A stretch of DNA of 64,000 bases from Sphingosinicellaceae bacterium (GTDB taxonomy: Bacteria; Pseudomonadota; Alphaproteobacteria; Sphingomonadales; Sphingomonadaceae), in NCBI GenBank assembly GCA_019285715.1, contig CP079108.1, positions 3,487,001-3,551,000 on the forward strand, given 5' to 3'. The position numbers were made by a program, and so were the translations under genes. The notes below the pieces were generated by a model, which did no database searches, was not told where the DNA came from, and was given only the letters and a program-made list of their open reading frames with translations. Shown here piece by piece: positions 19,362 through 28,091 of the stretch (positions are counted from its first letter, which is position 1; the number at the start of each line of letters is the position of its first letter).

Positions 19362-19717
19362 TGGAGAGCTGGTTCGGCCTCGTGATCGCGACGCTGGCGA
19401 CATGGCGACTGTGCCATCTGGTCGCTCACGAGGACGGGCCGTTCGGATGGGTAGCTTGGCTGCGCCGGCGGGCGGGCGGTGGGCAGTTGGGGCAATTGAT
19501 GGACTGCCCCTTTTGCCTCAGCCTGTGGTTCGCCGCGCCGTTCGCTGTCTGGCAGGCCCGCGGCGTCGCCGAGGGAGTCGGCCTGTGGCTGGCCATCTCG
19601 GGTGCCGCGTGCCTGGTCGAACATGCGGCAGCGGACTGGCGGAGACCCTCGCTCCCACTGATCGACTTGATGCCTCCTGACCGGTCCGAGTCGAGCAACG
19701 CGAAGGACAGAGAGTGA
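19361..19717 (+). CDS. DUF1360-like small membrane protein
   Basis: The 118-residue protein starts with GTG that shares its G with the upstream TAG stop. It has an N-terminal hydrophobic stretch (FGLVIATLATWRLCHLVAHE), the block MDCPFCLSLWFAAPF with a CxxC motif, and a second hydrophobic stretch ending in CLVEHA. This pattern, a membrane helix with an arginine in a TWRL motif followed by a CxxCLS/GxW motif, is what I recall of DUF1360 proteins, whose role is unknown. It sits between the large beta-rich protein and a small protein, overlapping both. Confidence 0.72.
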   Translation: MESWFGLVIATLATWRLCHLVAHEDGPFGWVAWLRRRAGGGQLGQLMDCPFCLSLWFAAPFAVWQARGVAEGVGLWLAISGAACLVEHAAADWRRPSLPLIDLMPPDRSESSNAKDRE

Positions 19718-19953
19718 CCTGCTGTTCCGACCGGAGAACCGCCACAACGACGCCCTGGCTGAGGGCTGCGGCGAGCGCCCCACCGGCCGCCCCTGCCCGG
19801 ACATCCACGCTGCGCTATGTCGGAACGACGCCCGTGGCGCTGCGCGGCCCGAGCGGACGGATCTATACGGTGTATCCGGGGACGCGTGACGTCACGATCG
19901 ACGACGCCGATCGGTCAGTCTTGCTCAAGACTGACCTGTTTGCAGACAGCTAG
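19714..19953 (+). CDS. Small hypothetical protein, last gene of cassette
   Basis: The 79-residue reading frame starts with GTG in a GTGA overlap with the DUF1360-like gene, the main support for this start. The second half reads as a compact beta domain (TLRYVGTTPVALRGPSGR, then YTVYPGTRDVTIDDADR). Such short RYVG...GPxGxxY domains are reminiscent of small phage or particle-assembly proteins, but this is a resemblance only. The first 30 residues look disordered. The 285 bases downstream (19954-20238) hold no gene I can support. Confidence 0.6.
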   Translation: MTCCSDRRTATTTPWLRAAASAPPAAPARTSTLRYVGTTPVALRGPSGRIYTVYPGTRDVTIDDADRSVLLKTDLFADS

Positions 19954-20238
19954 GACGGCACCTGTAAACAGGACGACTGGAGGATCTCGGCAGATACGCG
20001 TTCCTATCGGATTGGCGCACATCACGTCCTCGACGGCCATGACACTGTTTCGGCCGCGCCCCGGCCATACGCACCGGCTCATCGTTCGATCGAAAGTTTC
20101 AGGCGTTGGCGCCGCCAATTCCGATATTGCTTTGCGCCTGAATCTGATGTCACCTGTCGTCACGGCGCACTGAGACAAAGCGCGTCGCCCGAAACAACGT
20201 TTCCCTGGGGAGGGTGTGCGTGGTTCGGGGACAAGCCT

Positions 20239-21849
20239 ATGTTGACACGACGGAATCTGCTCGGGCGCATCGGCGCTGCCGGTGGCGCGGGTGCGGTCGC
20301 GAGCGCGATGCAGTCGCTCGGGATGTTCGGCGTCGCCGAAGCCGCGACCCCGCCGAATTTGCCCGCGAGCTTCGGCAAGGGCCAGCGCGTCGTCGTCCTC
20401 GGGGCCGGGGTCGCCGGGCTGGTGTCCGCCTATGAGCTTCAGGAGGCCGGCTTCGAGGTCACCGTGTTGGAGGCGCGTCACCGCGTCGGCGGCCGGGCCT
20501 GGACGGTGCGCGGCGGCGACAAGATCGAGATGATCGGCGAGGCGACGCAGACCGCGCGCTTTTCCGACGGAGTCTATTTCAACGCCGGCCCGGCGCGGTT
20601 GCCGAGCTTCCACCAGGGCATGCTCGGCTATGCCAAGAAGTTCGGGGTGCCGCTCGAGGTCGAGATCAACTCCAGCCGCTCCGCCTATATCGCTGACCAG
20701 AACGGCAGCCGCATCAAGATGCGCGTCGCGATCAACGATACCCGCGGCTATTTGTCGGAGCTGCTGGCCAAGGCGGTCAACCAGGGCGCGCTCGACCAGG
20801 CGGTAACGCCCGAGGAGAAGGCCAAGCTGCTGCCGTTCCTGAAGTTCTACGGTGACCTCGACGAGAACATGGCGTTCAAGGGTACGGCGCGCTCGGGCTT
20901 CGGGACGCCACCGGGGGCGGGCGTGTCGAGCTTCGAGACGCCGGCCGCGCCACTGCCGTTCGACAAGTTGCTGGCCAATCCGCAGCTGCCGATGACGCTG
21001 TTCGAAGACATGATGTACATGCAGGCAACGATGTTTCAGCCGGTCGGCGGCATGGACCAGATCAGCGTCGGCATCGAGCGCAACCTCAAGAACCGCGCCA
21101 TCCGCAACGCCGAGGTCAAGCGCATCCGCCAGCGCCCCGAGGGCGTCGAGATCACCTATGTCGACCGGCCGAGCGGCGCCGCCCGCACGATCAAGGCCGA
21201 CTATGTCGTCTGCACCATCCCGTTCCCGGTGCTGGCGAAGATCGACACCGACTTCCCGGCCGCGACCACCGCCGCGATCGCGAGCGTCATCTACGACGCC
21301 TCCAACAAAGTCGCGTTCGAGGCGCCGCGGTTCTGGGAGCGCGAGCAGATCTACGGCGGCATCAGCTTCGTCGGCGGTGACACCTCGCTGATCTGGTACC
21401 CGTCCGCAGGCCTGCACAGCGAGCGCGGCATGCTGCTCGGCACCTACACGTCGGGAGCCAAGGCGCTGGAATGCCAGGCCCGGCCGCTCGCCGAGCAGAT
21501 CGCCGCGGCGCGTGCCGCGATCGAGATGGTCCACCCCGGACACGGCGCCGATTGCGTCGACCCGCTGGTCGTCAACTGGCGCAAGATTCCGTACAGCCTG
21601 GGGCCGTGGCCGGCGTGGAACGGCATCGCCACCGGGCCGGGCCAGGAAGGCCATATCGACAAGCCCGCCTACCGCCTGCTGTGCGAGCCGGCCGGCCGCG
21701 TCGTCTTCGCCAGCGCCGCGCTCAGCCAGACCCCGGGGTGGCAGGAGGGCGCTGTCCAGTCCGCCCATGCCGCAGTCACCGCGCTCGCCGGACAGGTCAC
21801 CGCCCGCGCCGTGACCGAGCCGGTCCGTGCATTGGCCGCGGCGGCTTAG
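20239..21849 (+). CDS. Exported flavin monoamine / L-amino-acid oxidase
   Basis: This 536-residue FAD enzyme starts with a Tat signal (MLTRRNLLGRIGAAGGAGAV). The dinucleotide-binding motif VVVLGAGVAGLVSAYEL is followed by the GG motif region EARHRVGGRAW. The amine-oxidase C-terminal FAD block includes GRVVFASAALSQTPGWQEGAV. It would oxidise an amine or amino acid to the imine, releasing hydrogen peroxide, in the periplasm. Just downstream are a TonB-dependent receptor and an exported RidA-like protein; RidA hydrolyses such imines, so the three probably act together. The 287-base gap to the receptor gene suggests a separate promoter. The substrate is unknown. Confidence 0.88.
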   Translation: MLTRRNLLGRIGAAGGAGAVASAMQSLGMFGVAEAATPPNLPASFGKGQRVVVLGAGVAGLVSAYELQEAGFEVTVLEARHRVGGRAWTVRGGDKIEMIGEATQTARFSDGVYFNAGPARLPSFHQGMLGYAKKFGVPLEVEINSSRSAYIADQNGSRIKMRVAINDTRGYLSELLAKAVNQGALDQAVTPEEKAKLLPFLKFYGDLDENMAFKGTARSGFGTPPGAGVSSFETPAAPLPFDKLLANPQLPMTLFEDMMYMQATMFQPVGGMDQISVGIERNLKNRAIRNAEVKRIRQRPEGVEITYVDRPSGAARTIKADYVVCTIPFPVLAKIDTDFPAATTAAIASVIYDASNKVAFEAPRFWEREQIYGGISFVGGDTSLIWYPSAGLHSERGMLLGTYTSGAKALECQARPLAEQIAAARAAIEMVHPGHGADCVDPLVVNWRKIPYSLGPWPAWNGIATGPGQEGHIDKPAYRLLCEPAGRVVFASAALSQTPGWQEGAVQSAHAAVTALAGQVTARAVTEPVRALAAAA

Positions 21850-22136
21850 CTGTCGTTTAATGTTGTATAATAGTCACATCAATCCTGCCAATCGTTAGCT
21901 GCAATTCGGAAGTATCTTGTCAGTAGACGTGGGTTAATCACAGATACGTAACGCGACTAAGAACCAAAACTAAAGTCGTTGAGCGGGGATATAACTGAAA
22001 AAGCCGTTTTGGTAACTGGATAACTGCGTTCTGTTGTCACTATCCCGGACTTTGAGTTACGGAAATATGCTGGAAGACGTCGAAGAGCGTGTCTGGCGGT
22101 GGGGAGGTTTGCCGAAACCTTATCGGGGAACTCCAA

Positions 22137-24665
22137 ATGACTAGAACCACACAGATTTCGTACGTCGCGTTGGCTTTTGCCAGCCTCTCGGTCCAATCCG
22201 CAGGCGCCCAGACCGTCGCTGCCGCCCAGACGACCGCTGCTGCCACCGACGACAGCAGCGAGATCATCGTTACCGGCACCCGCGCCGTCGGCACCTTGGC
22301 CGTCGACAGCGCCGCCCCGATCAAGATCGTCGGTGCCGATGCGATCGGCCATGTCGGCCAGCCCAACCTCAACCAGGTCCTGACCCAGCTGGTGCCGTCG
22401 TTCACCGCGCAGGGGTTCGGCGGCGACACCGCCAACCTGACGCTGTCCGCGTCGCTGCGCGGCCTCAACCCGAACGAGACGCTGGTCCTGGTCAACGGCA
22501 AGCGCCGCCACGGTACCGCCAACCTGCAGATCCTCGCTGGTGCCTTCCAGGGCGGCGCGGCTCCCGACCTCGACTTCATCACCCCGGCATCGATCGACCA
22601 TATCGAAGTGCTCGAGGACGGCGCCTCGGCGCAATACGGCTCCGACGCCATCGCCGGCGTTATCAACGTCATCATGAAGTCGGGCGAAGGCGGCGAGTTG
22701 TCGGCAACCGCCGGCCAGTATTACGGCGGCGACGGGCTGACGTACTCAGCCAGCGCCAACTACGGCATCAAGTCGGAGCGCGGCTTCCTGAACGTCACCG
22801 GCTTCTATCGCTATCACGACTTCAGCAACGCCGGGAAATACGACATCCGCATCTACGACCCCGCGACCGGCGGCGTCCCGGCCGGCACCGACCCGGCGCT
22901 GGCAACCGCGCTGCTCGGCATCAAGGGCTACCCGAACCTCAACCGCGTCGTCGGCGACGCGCGCTCGAAGTTCGGTGTCGCATCGTACAACGGCGGCTAC
23001 GATATTACCGACGGCGTCCAGGCCTACAGCTTCGGCTCCTACGGCGTCCGGCGTGCCGAGTCGTACGAGAACTACCGCCTGCCGAACCGGGTCGTCGGAT
23101 CGACCAACGTCGGCGAGGACGGGCTCTTCCTGCCCGGCACCTACGGCGCTCCCGACGCGCTCGTCCCGCGTCCCGAGGGCTTCAAGCCGCAGGAGGCTCT
23201 TCGCGAAATCGACTTCCAGTTTACCGGCGGCCTGAAGGGCGACATCGGCGACTGGAGCTGGGACCTGAGCACGACCTACGGCAGCGACCGGACCAAGATC
23301 AAGACCTTGGATTCGCTCAACCCGCTCCTCTACACCCAGTATCACGACGACCAGTCGGACTTCTACGATGGCCTCTACAAGGCCACCGAGTGGACCAGCA
23401 ACCTCGACATAACGCATGATTTCACCGGCGTCGGCACCCTTGCCGGCGGTGCCGAATATCGCCGCAACACCTACGAGATCGGCGCCGGCGAGCCGAATTC
23501 CTACTACGGCACCGGGGCCCAGTCGTTCCCGGGCTTCAACCCGCTGGCGGCCGGCAAGCACAACCGCAACAACTATGCGTTCTACGGCGACTTCCTGCTG
23601 ACCGCGATCGAGAACCTGAAGCTCGACGGTGCCGTGCGCTACGAGCATTATTCGGACTTCGGCAGCAGGACGACCTTCAAGGTCACCGGTCGCTACGACT
23701 TCACTCCCACGGTCGCCGTGCGCGGCACGGTCGCGACGGGCTTCCGGGCACCGACGCTGGCGGAGGAGCAGTACACCGCCGTCAACGTCGCGCCGGGCTC
23801 GGCGACCGCCCAGCTGGCGGCGAACTCGAACGCCTCCAAGGTGCTCGGCATCCCCAACCTGGAGCCCGAGAAGTCGACCAACTACAGCGCCGGCGTCGTG
23901 CTGCGCCCGGCCCGTCACCTGGTGCTGACCGTCGACGCCTACCAGATCAAGCTGCGTGACCGGATCATCGGCAGCGGCTCGATCTCGGCCGACACCAGCA
24001 ACCCGGCAGATCCGGTCGCCGCCGCCATCAAGGCTGCGGGCGTCGTGCTGGAGGCCGACCTGCCGGCGTTCGTCTCGGCGTTCATCAACGGACCCGACAC
24101 CCGCACCCGCGGCATCGACGTCGTGGCCAGCTACGACACCGACTTCGGCAACGCCGGCAAGGCCGTCTTCACGCTGTCGGCCGCGTACAACAAGACCAAG
24201 ATCACCAGGCAGGGCATCGATCCGGCGATCGTCGCCGCGACCGGGCAGACGCTCTACAACGCCCAGACCGACAGCTTCCTGACGACGTCGGTGCCGCACC
24301 TGAAGCTGATCGCCGGCGTCAACTGGTCGCTCGGCGACTTCACCGTCGTCGCCCGCGAGACCTTCTACAGCAAGTCGGTGGCCCTGCTGTACAACGACAA
24401 CGACCCCGCTGCCGCCTCCAGCTATGCGTACAGCAAGGTCGGGTCCGCGGGCATCACCGACCTCGAGGTCGACTACAAGCTGACCAAGCAGATCACGCTG
24501 GCGGCGGGCGCGAACAACCTGTTCAACAAGCGTCCCGAGAAGGTCCGCTTCGATGCCGACGGCATCCTGTCGGGCGACTCGGCGGTCGGCGGTGCGCCCT
24601 ACCAGTTCGGTCCGTACGGCATCAACGGCGGCTATTATTATGGCCGCGTGACGTTCGCCTTCTAG
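22137..24665 (+). CDS. TonB-dependent outer-membrane receptor
   Basis: This 842-residue receptor has a signal peptide ending in SAGAQT, then the sphingomonad-type TonB box/plug start SSEIIVTGTRAVG. The plug domain contains NETLVLVNGKRRHG and HIEVLEDGASAQYGSDAIAG. A 22-strand barrel with many Tyr/Asn strands follows, ending in YYYGRVTFAF with a terminal Phe. The barrel motif TGFRAPTLAEEQ is typical. I chose ATG 22137 because it is preceded by GGGGA and opens the signal peptide. It imports large or scarce substrates using TonB energy. Its place between an amine oxidase and a RidA protein suggests a nitrogenous substrate rather than iron, an inference only. Confidence 0.93.
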   Translation: MTRTTQISYVALAFASLSVQSAGAQTVAAAQTTAAATDDSSEIIVTGTRAVGTLAVDSAAPIKIVGADAIGHVGQPNLNQVLTQLVPSFTAQGFGGDTANLTLSASLRGLNPNETLVLVNGKRRHGTANLQILAGAFQGGAAPDLDFITPASIDHIEVLEDGASAQYGSDAIAGVINVIMKSGEGGELSATAGQYYGGDGLTYSASANYGIKSERGFLNVTGFYRYHDFSNAGKYDIRIYDPATGGVPAGTDPALATALLGIKGYPNLNRVVGDARSKFGVASYNGGYDITDGVQAYSFGSYGVRRAESYENYRLPNRVVGSTNVGEDGLFLPGTYGAPDALVPRPEGFKPQEALREIDFQFTGGLKGDIGDWSWDLSTTYGSDRTKIKTLDSLNPLLYTQYHDDQSDFYDGLYKATEWTSNLDITHDFTGVGTLAGGAEYRRNTYEIGAGEPNSYYGTGAQSFPGFNPLAAGKHNRNNYAFYGDFLLTAIENLKLDGAVRYEHYSDFGSRTTFKVTGRYDFTPTVAVRGTVATGFRAPTLAEEQYTAVNVAPGSATAQLAANSNASKVLGIPNLEPEKSTNYSAGVVLRPARHLVLTVDAYQIKLRDRIIGSGSISADTSNPADPVAAAIKAAGVVLEADLPAFVSAFINGPDTRTRGIDVVASYDTDFGNAGKAVFTLSAAYNKTKITRQGIDPAIVAATGQTLYNAQTDSFLTTSVPHLKLIAGVNWSLGDFTVVARETFYSKSVALLYNDNDPAAASSYAYSKVGSAGITDLEVDYKLTKQITLAAGANNLFNKRPEKVRFDADGILSGDSAVGGAPYQFGPYGINGGYYYGRVTFAF

Positions 24666-24677
24666 TACAACGACAGA

Positions 24678-24705
24678 ACCGCCGGTCCCTCAACAGACCG
24701 GCGGT
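24678..24705 (+). terminator. Hairpin between receptor and RidA-like genes
   Basis: An inverted repeat (ACCGCCGGTC / GACCGGCGGT) with an 8-base loop lies 12 bases after the receptor stop. It has no long T run, so it may be a weak terminator or an mRNA-stabilising or attenuating hairpin that lowers expression of the downstream gene. Confidence 0.55.
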
Positions 24706-24726
24706 GTTACCCTGGGGAGTTATCCG

Positions 24727-25245
24727 ATGTCCTTCATCCGCCCGACCGCAGCGCTGCTCACCGCCGCACTGCTTGCCGCCACCGCGGCGCTGCCCGCCAC
24801 CGCCGCCGAGATCATGCGCCACAAGAACCCCGGCACGGCGATCATCCTGCAGGGCGTGACCGTGCCCGCCGGTGCCGAGATGCTGTACCTCAGCGGTCAG
24901 CTCGCCTCGCCGATCGACCCCGCCAAGCCGATGTCGCCCACCCTGACGATGGCGGACTACGGCGACACCAGGACCCAGACGATCAGCACCTTCACCAAGA
25001 TCAAGGCGGCGCTCGCGGCGCACGGCTTCACCATGGCCGACGTCATCAAGCTGACGGTGTTCGTCGCGGGCGACCCGGCGCTCGGCGGCAAGATGGACTT
25101 CACCGGCTTCAACGACGGCTACAAGCAGTTCTTCGGGACGCCCGAGAACCCGAACCTCGTCGCCCGCTCGACGGTGCAGGTCGCGGCGCTGGCCGGCCCG
25201 GCGTTCCTGGTCGAGATCGAGGCGACCGCCGCCAAAGCTCACTGA
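24727..25245 (+). CDS. Exported RidA/YjgF-family protein
   Basis: The 172-residue protein has a clear signal peptide (LLTAALLAATAALPATAA), which is unusual for a RidA-type protein, as these are mostly cytosolic. The mature part carries the Rid fold: EMLYLSGQLASP, TQTISTFTKIKAALAAHGF, ADVIKLTVFVAG and the C-terminal PARSTVQVAALAGPAFLVEIEATA-like block. Classical RidA uses an arginine before the VQV strand to hydrolyse 2-imino acids, and here ARSTVQV keeps that Arg. An exported copy beside an exported amine oxidase fits removal of reactive imines in the periplasm. GGGGAG precedes the start. Confidence 0.87.
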   Translation: MSFIRPTAALLTAALLAATAALPATAAEIMRHKNPGTAIILQGVTVPAGAEMLYLSGQLASPIDPAKPMSPTLTMADYGDTRTQTISTFTKIKAALAAHGFTMADVIKLTVFVAGDPALGGKMDFTGFNDGYKQFFGTPENPNLVARSTVQVAALAGPAFLVEIEATAAKAH

Positions 25246-25257
25246 CCGCCCCCGTTT

Positions 25258-25346
25258 CATTCCGGCGAACGCCGGAACCCAGTTGCCCCCAGCACTCAAG
25301 TTCCGACCGTGCCGCGCAACTGGGTTCCGGCCTTCGCCGGAACGAC
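25258..25346. repeat. Dispersed palindromic repeat, family A
   Basis: An imperfect palindrome of about 89 bases starts with CATTCCGGCGAACGCCGG and ends with CCGGCCTTCGCCGGAACG. Both arms also pair internally (CCGGCGAACGCCGG). A second copy of the same family lies at 31082-31209. It occupies the gap between two convergent genes and could also act as a bidirectional terminator. Confidence 0.8.
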
Positions 25347-25349
25347 AAA

Positions 25350-25889
25350 CTACGCGCTCCCGCCGAGCGCCTTCCCCATCCGGATCAGCGGCACGCGGGC
25401 TTCGCCGACCTCGATCCGCTCGACCGGCACATAGCCTGCCGACAGGTACAGCGGCTCCCCGCTCAGCGTCGCCATCAGTTCGACGCGGGCGAACCCTGCC
25501 GCCCCGGCGGCACCCTCGCAAAGCCGGAGCAGCAGCCGCCCGACGCCCTGCCGCACGAAGTCGGGGTGGGTATACATCGCCCGCACCCGCGCCGGGTCGT
25601 GGCGCGGGTCGAGCAGGCCGGGGTCGCGCTGTTCCTTGCTGTGGTCGCCGCCGAACAACGTGCGCCGCTTGCTCCAGCCGCCGCAGCCGACCGCGCGCCT
25701 ACCCTTCTCGATGATGAAGTAGGTGCCGTCTTCGACAAGCTGGGTGTCGAGGCCCATGACGCTGGCGCTCGCCTCGACCTGCGCGTCGGACAGGAACCCG
25801 CGCTGGAGCTGCGCGATGGCGAGCCCCATGATCGCCCGCAGTTCGGGCAGGTCGTCGAGCGTTGCGAGCCGGTGCGTGAAGTCCGTCAT
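25350..25889 (-). CDS. GNAT-family N-acetyltransferase
   Basis: This is a 179-residue acetyltransferase. The acetyl-CoA loop and helix are visible in the block HPDFVRQGVGRLLLRLCEG (pattern R-x-x-G-V/I-G), and the final strand ends in SAGYVPVERIEV. The start at 25889 (MTDFTHRLATLDDLPELRAI) gives the usual N-terminal GNAT strand. A longer frame to 26501 is only the shadow of hisB. The substrate is unknown. It is divergent from the histidine operon. Confidence 0.87.
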   Translation of the reverse strand: MTDFTHRLATLDDLPELRAIMGLAIAQLQRGFLSDAQVEASASVMGLDTQLVEDGTYFIIEKGRRAVGCGGWSKRRTLFGGDHSKEQRDPGLLDPRHDPARVRAMYTHPDFVRQGVGRLLLRLCEGAAGAAGFARVELMATLSGEPLYLSAGYVPVERIEVGEARVPLIRMGKALGGSA

Positions 25890-26015
25890 CGCCGCATGAT
25901 GTCGGAAAGCGATGCGCGCTGTCCAATCAGCATTGGGCGATTTTATCCGCCTGTGGCGCCCCACGCGCTTGCCGCTGCCGGGGCCATGCTCTAACCGCAC
26001 CCCCTTGAGGGCCCC

Positions 26016-26654
26016 ATGTCGCGCACCGCCACGATCCAACGCCGGACCAACGAGACCAAGATCGACGTCACCGTCGATCTCGATGGCACCGGGCTGTACG
26101 ATGTCCAGACCGGCATCGGCTTCTTCGACCACATGCTGGAGCAGCTGTCGCGGCACTCGCTGATCGACCTGATCCTGACCTGTGACGGCGACCTCCACAT
26201 CGACCAGCACCACACCACCGAGGACGTCGGGCTGGCGATCGGGCAGGCGATCGCGCAGGCGCTCGGCGACCGGCAGGGCATCGCCCGCTACGGCGAGGCG
26301 CACGCGCCGATGGACGAGACGCTGACCCGCGTCGTGCTCGACATCTCGGGCCGCCCGCACCTGACCTGGAAGTCGGGCTTCACCACGACGCGCCTCGGCG
26401 AGTGGGACACCGAACTGATCGAGCACTGGTTTCAAAGTTTCGCACAGACCGCGGGCATCACCCTGCACGTCGAGACGTTGTACGGGCAGAACAACCACCA
26501 CATCGTCGAGAGCTGCTTCAAGGGACTGGCGCGCGCGTTGCGGCAGGCGGTGACGCTCGACCCGCGCAAGGCGGGCATGGTGCCCTCGACCAAGGGCACG
26601 CTCGGCGGGATGGTGGCACCCGCCGGCATCGCCGGCAAACTCAACAATGCCTGA
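26016..26654 (+). CDS. hisB: Imidazoleglycerol-phosphate dehydratase HisB
   Basis: This 212-residue enzyme of histidine biosynthesis dehydrates imidazoleglycerol phosphate in the cytoplasm. The two manganese-binding histidine clusters are present: [15 protein letters not shown] and [18 protein letters not shown]. The opening [20 protein letters not shown] and [13 protein letters not shown] match the monofunctional form, without the phosphatase domain of enteric HisB. It leads the hisB-hisH-hisA-hisF-hisE operon; its end overlaps hisH by 8 bases. Confidence 0.97.
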   Translation: MSRTATIQRRTNETKIDVTVDLDGTGLYDVQTGIGFFDHMLEQLSRHSLIDLILTCDGDLHIDQHHTTEDVGLAIGQAIAQALGDRQGIARYGEAHAPMDETLTRVVLDISGRPHLTWKSGFTTTRLGEWDTELIEHWFQSFAQTAGITLHVETLYGQNNHHIVESCFKGLARALRQAVTLDPRKAGMVPSTKGTLGGMVAPAGIAGKLNNA

Positions 26655-27366
26655 GGGGCCGACGCTCGTCGTCGACTACGGGGCAGGTAATCTGCGCTCG
26701 GCGGCCAAGGCGCTCGAAGCGGCAGGCGCAACCAATGTAGTCGTCTCGGGCGAGGCCAGCGCCGTCGCTGCCGCAGCGCGAATCGTCCTCCCCGGTGTCG
26801 GTGCCTTCGGCCAGTGCATCGGCGCTCTGCGCGCCAAGCCGGGCCTCGTCGCGGCGCTGGAGCAAGCGGTCCACGGCGACGGCAAGAGCTTCCTCGGCAT
26901 CTGCGTCGGCATGCAGTTGCTCGCGACCCGCGGCCACGAGCACGGCACTTTCGCGGGCCTCGACTGGATCCCCGGCGAGGTCGTGCGGATCGAGCCCGGC
27001 GCCGACCACCTCAAGGTCCCGCACATGGGCTGGAACGACGTCCGCGCCCGCCAGCCCGGGTTTGTCGAGGGCAGTGGGTACTTTACGCACAGCTACCGGC
27101 TGGTTGCGGACGACGCGGCCGATGTCGTCGCGACCGCGGACTATGGCGGCGAGATCGCCGCGGTGATCCGGCGCGGCAGCGTGACCGGGGTGCAATTCCA
27201 CCCCGAGAAGAGCCAGGCCTATGGCTTGGCGTTCCTGCGGGACTGGCTCGGCAACCCCACCCCTAGCCCCTCCCCTGAAGGGGAGGGGAACCCGCACGGC
27301 CGTACTGCTCCCCTCCCCTTTAGGGGAGGGGCCGGGGGTGGGGTCTTGGCCCGAGGAACAGCATGA
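26647..27366 (+). CDS. hisH: HisH, IGP synthase glutaminase subunit, with repeat-derived tail
   Basis: This class I glutamine amidotransferase feeds ammonia to HisF. The catalytic Cys is in [12 protein letters not shown] (about residue 82); the His/Glu pair is in [10 protein letters not shown]. The normal enzyme ends shortly after FLRDWLG. Here translation runs on for 37 residues (about 203-239, Pro/Gly-rich) through a palindromic repeat at 27254-27344, stopping in an ATGA overlap with hisA. The fold should be complete without the tail, so activity is probably kept. The extension is the odd feature. Confidence 0.94.
   Translation: MPEGPTLVVDYGAGNLRSAAKALEAAGATNVVVSGEASAVAAAARIVLPGVGAFGQCIGALRAKPGLVAALEQAVHGDGKSFLGICVGMQLLATRGHEHGTFAGLDWIPGEVVRIEPGADHLKVPHMGWNDVRARQPGFVEGSGYFTHSYRLVADDAADVVATADYGGEIAAVIRRGSVTGVQFHPEKSQAYGLAFLRDWLGNPTPSPSPEGEGNPHGRTAPLPFRGGAGGGVLARGTA
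27254..27344. repeat. Palindromic repeat, family B, inside hisH 3' end
   Basis: The repeat has outer arms ACCCCACCCC and GGGGTGGGGT. Two inner hairpins lie between them: CCCCTCCCC-TGAA-GGGGAGGGG and CCCCTCCCC-TTTA-GGGGAGGGG. It reads in frame with hisH and encodes most of its extra tail. A related G/C-block repeat lies at 62944-63088. Confidence 0.8.
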
Positions 27367-28091
27367 CCTTCACGATCTACCCCGCCATCGACCTCCACGC
27401 CGGCCACGTCGTCAGGCTAGCCGAGGGCGACCTCGACCGCGCCACCGACTACGGCGACGACCCCGCGGCACAGGCCGTGATGTTCGCCGAGGCCGGAGCG
27501 GGAGCGCTACATGTCGTCGACCTCGACGGCGCATTTGCGGGCAACAGTGTCAACGGCGCGGCGGTCGAGCGCATCGTCGCGGCCTTCCCGGGGCGGGTCC
27601 AGCTCGGCGGCGGCATCCGTAGCCGTGCTTCGCTCGATGCGTGGCTGGAGCTCGGCGTCGCGCGCATCGTGCTCGGGACCGCCGCGCTCGCCGACCCGCA
27701 GCTGGTCACCGAATCAGCGAAAGCCTACCCGGGGCGCATCGTCGTCGCGGTCGATGCGCGCGCCGGCATGGTGACGACGCGCGGCTGGGCCGAGACCTCG
27801 ACGCTGCCGGTCGCCGAACTGGCCCGGCGTTTCGAGGGTGCGGGCGTCGCGGCGCTGCTGTTCACAGACGTCGGCCGCGACGGCATGCTCAAGGGTGTCA
27901 ACCTCGAGGCGACGCTGGCGCTGGCCCGGGCGGTCAACATCCCGGTATTGGCGAGCGGCGGCGTCGCCGGTCCCGAGGACATCGACGCGCTCAGGCTTCA
28001 CGCGGGCGACGGCATCGAGGGCGTCATCGTCGGGCGGGCCATCTATGACGGGCGGCTCGACCTCGCGGACGCGCTTGCCCGCGCTGCCTAG
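27363..28091 (+). CDS. hisA: HisA, ProFAR isomerase
   Basis: This 242-residue (beta/alpha)8 enzyme isomerises ProFAR to PRFAR in histidine synthesis. It opens with FTIYPAIDLHAGHVVRL, where the first catalytic Asp lies in AIDL. It continues with VVDLDGAFAG, QLGGGIRS, and the second-half catalytic Asp in LLFTDVGRDGMLKG. It ends with a phosphate-binding SGGVAGPEDI and IVGRAIYDGRLDL. It shares an ATGA with hisH and abuts hisF. Confidence 0.97.
   Translation: MTFTIYPAIDLHAGHVVRLAEGDLDRATDYGDDPAAQAVMFAEAGAGALHVVDLDGAFAGNSVNGAAVERIVAAFPGRVQLGGGIRSRASLDAWLELGVARIVLGTAALADPQLVTESAKAYPGRIVVAVDARAGMVTTRGWAETSTLPVAELARRFEGAGVAALLFTDVGRDGMLKGVNLEATLALARAVNIPVLASGGVAGPEDIDALRLHAGDGIEGVIVGRAIYDGRLDLADALARAA

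Noticed and set aside
19954-20238. Possible small gene or RNA upstream of the amine oxidase
   Set aside because: Short frames have no start with a ribosome site and no protein-like composition; no RNA fold was recognisable by eye.
21850-22136. tRNA or attenuator before the TonB receptor
   Set aside because: I looked for a cloverleaf and a TTCRA-like arm and saw none; the stretch is only AT-richer than its surroundings.
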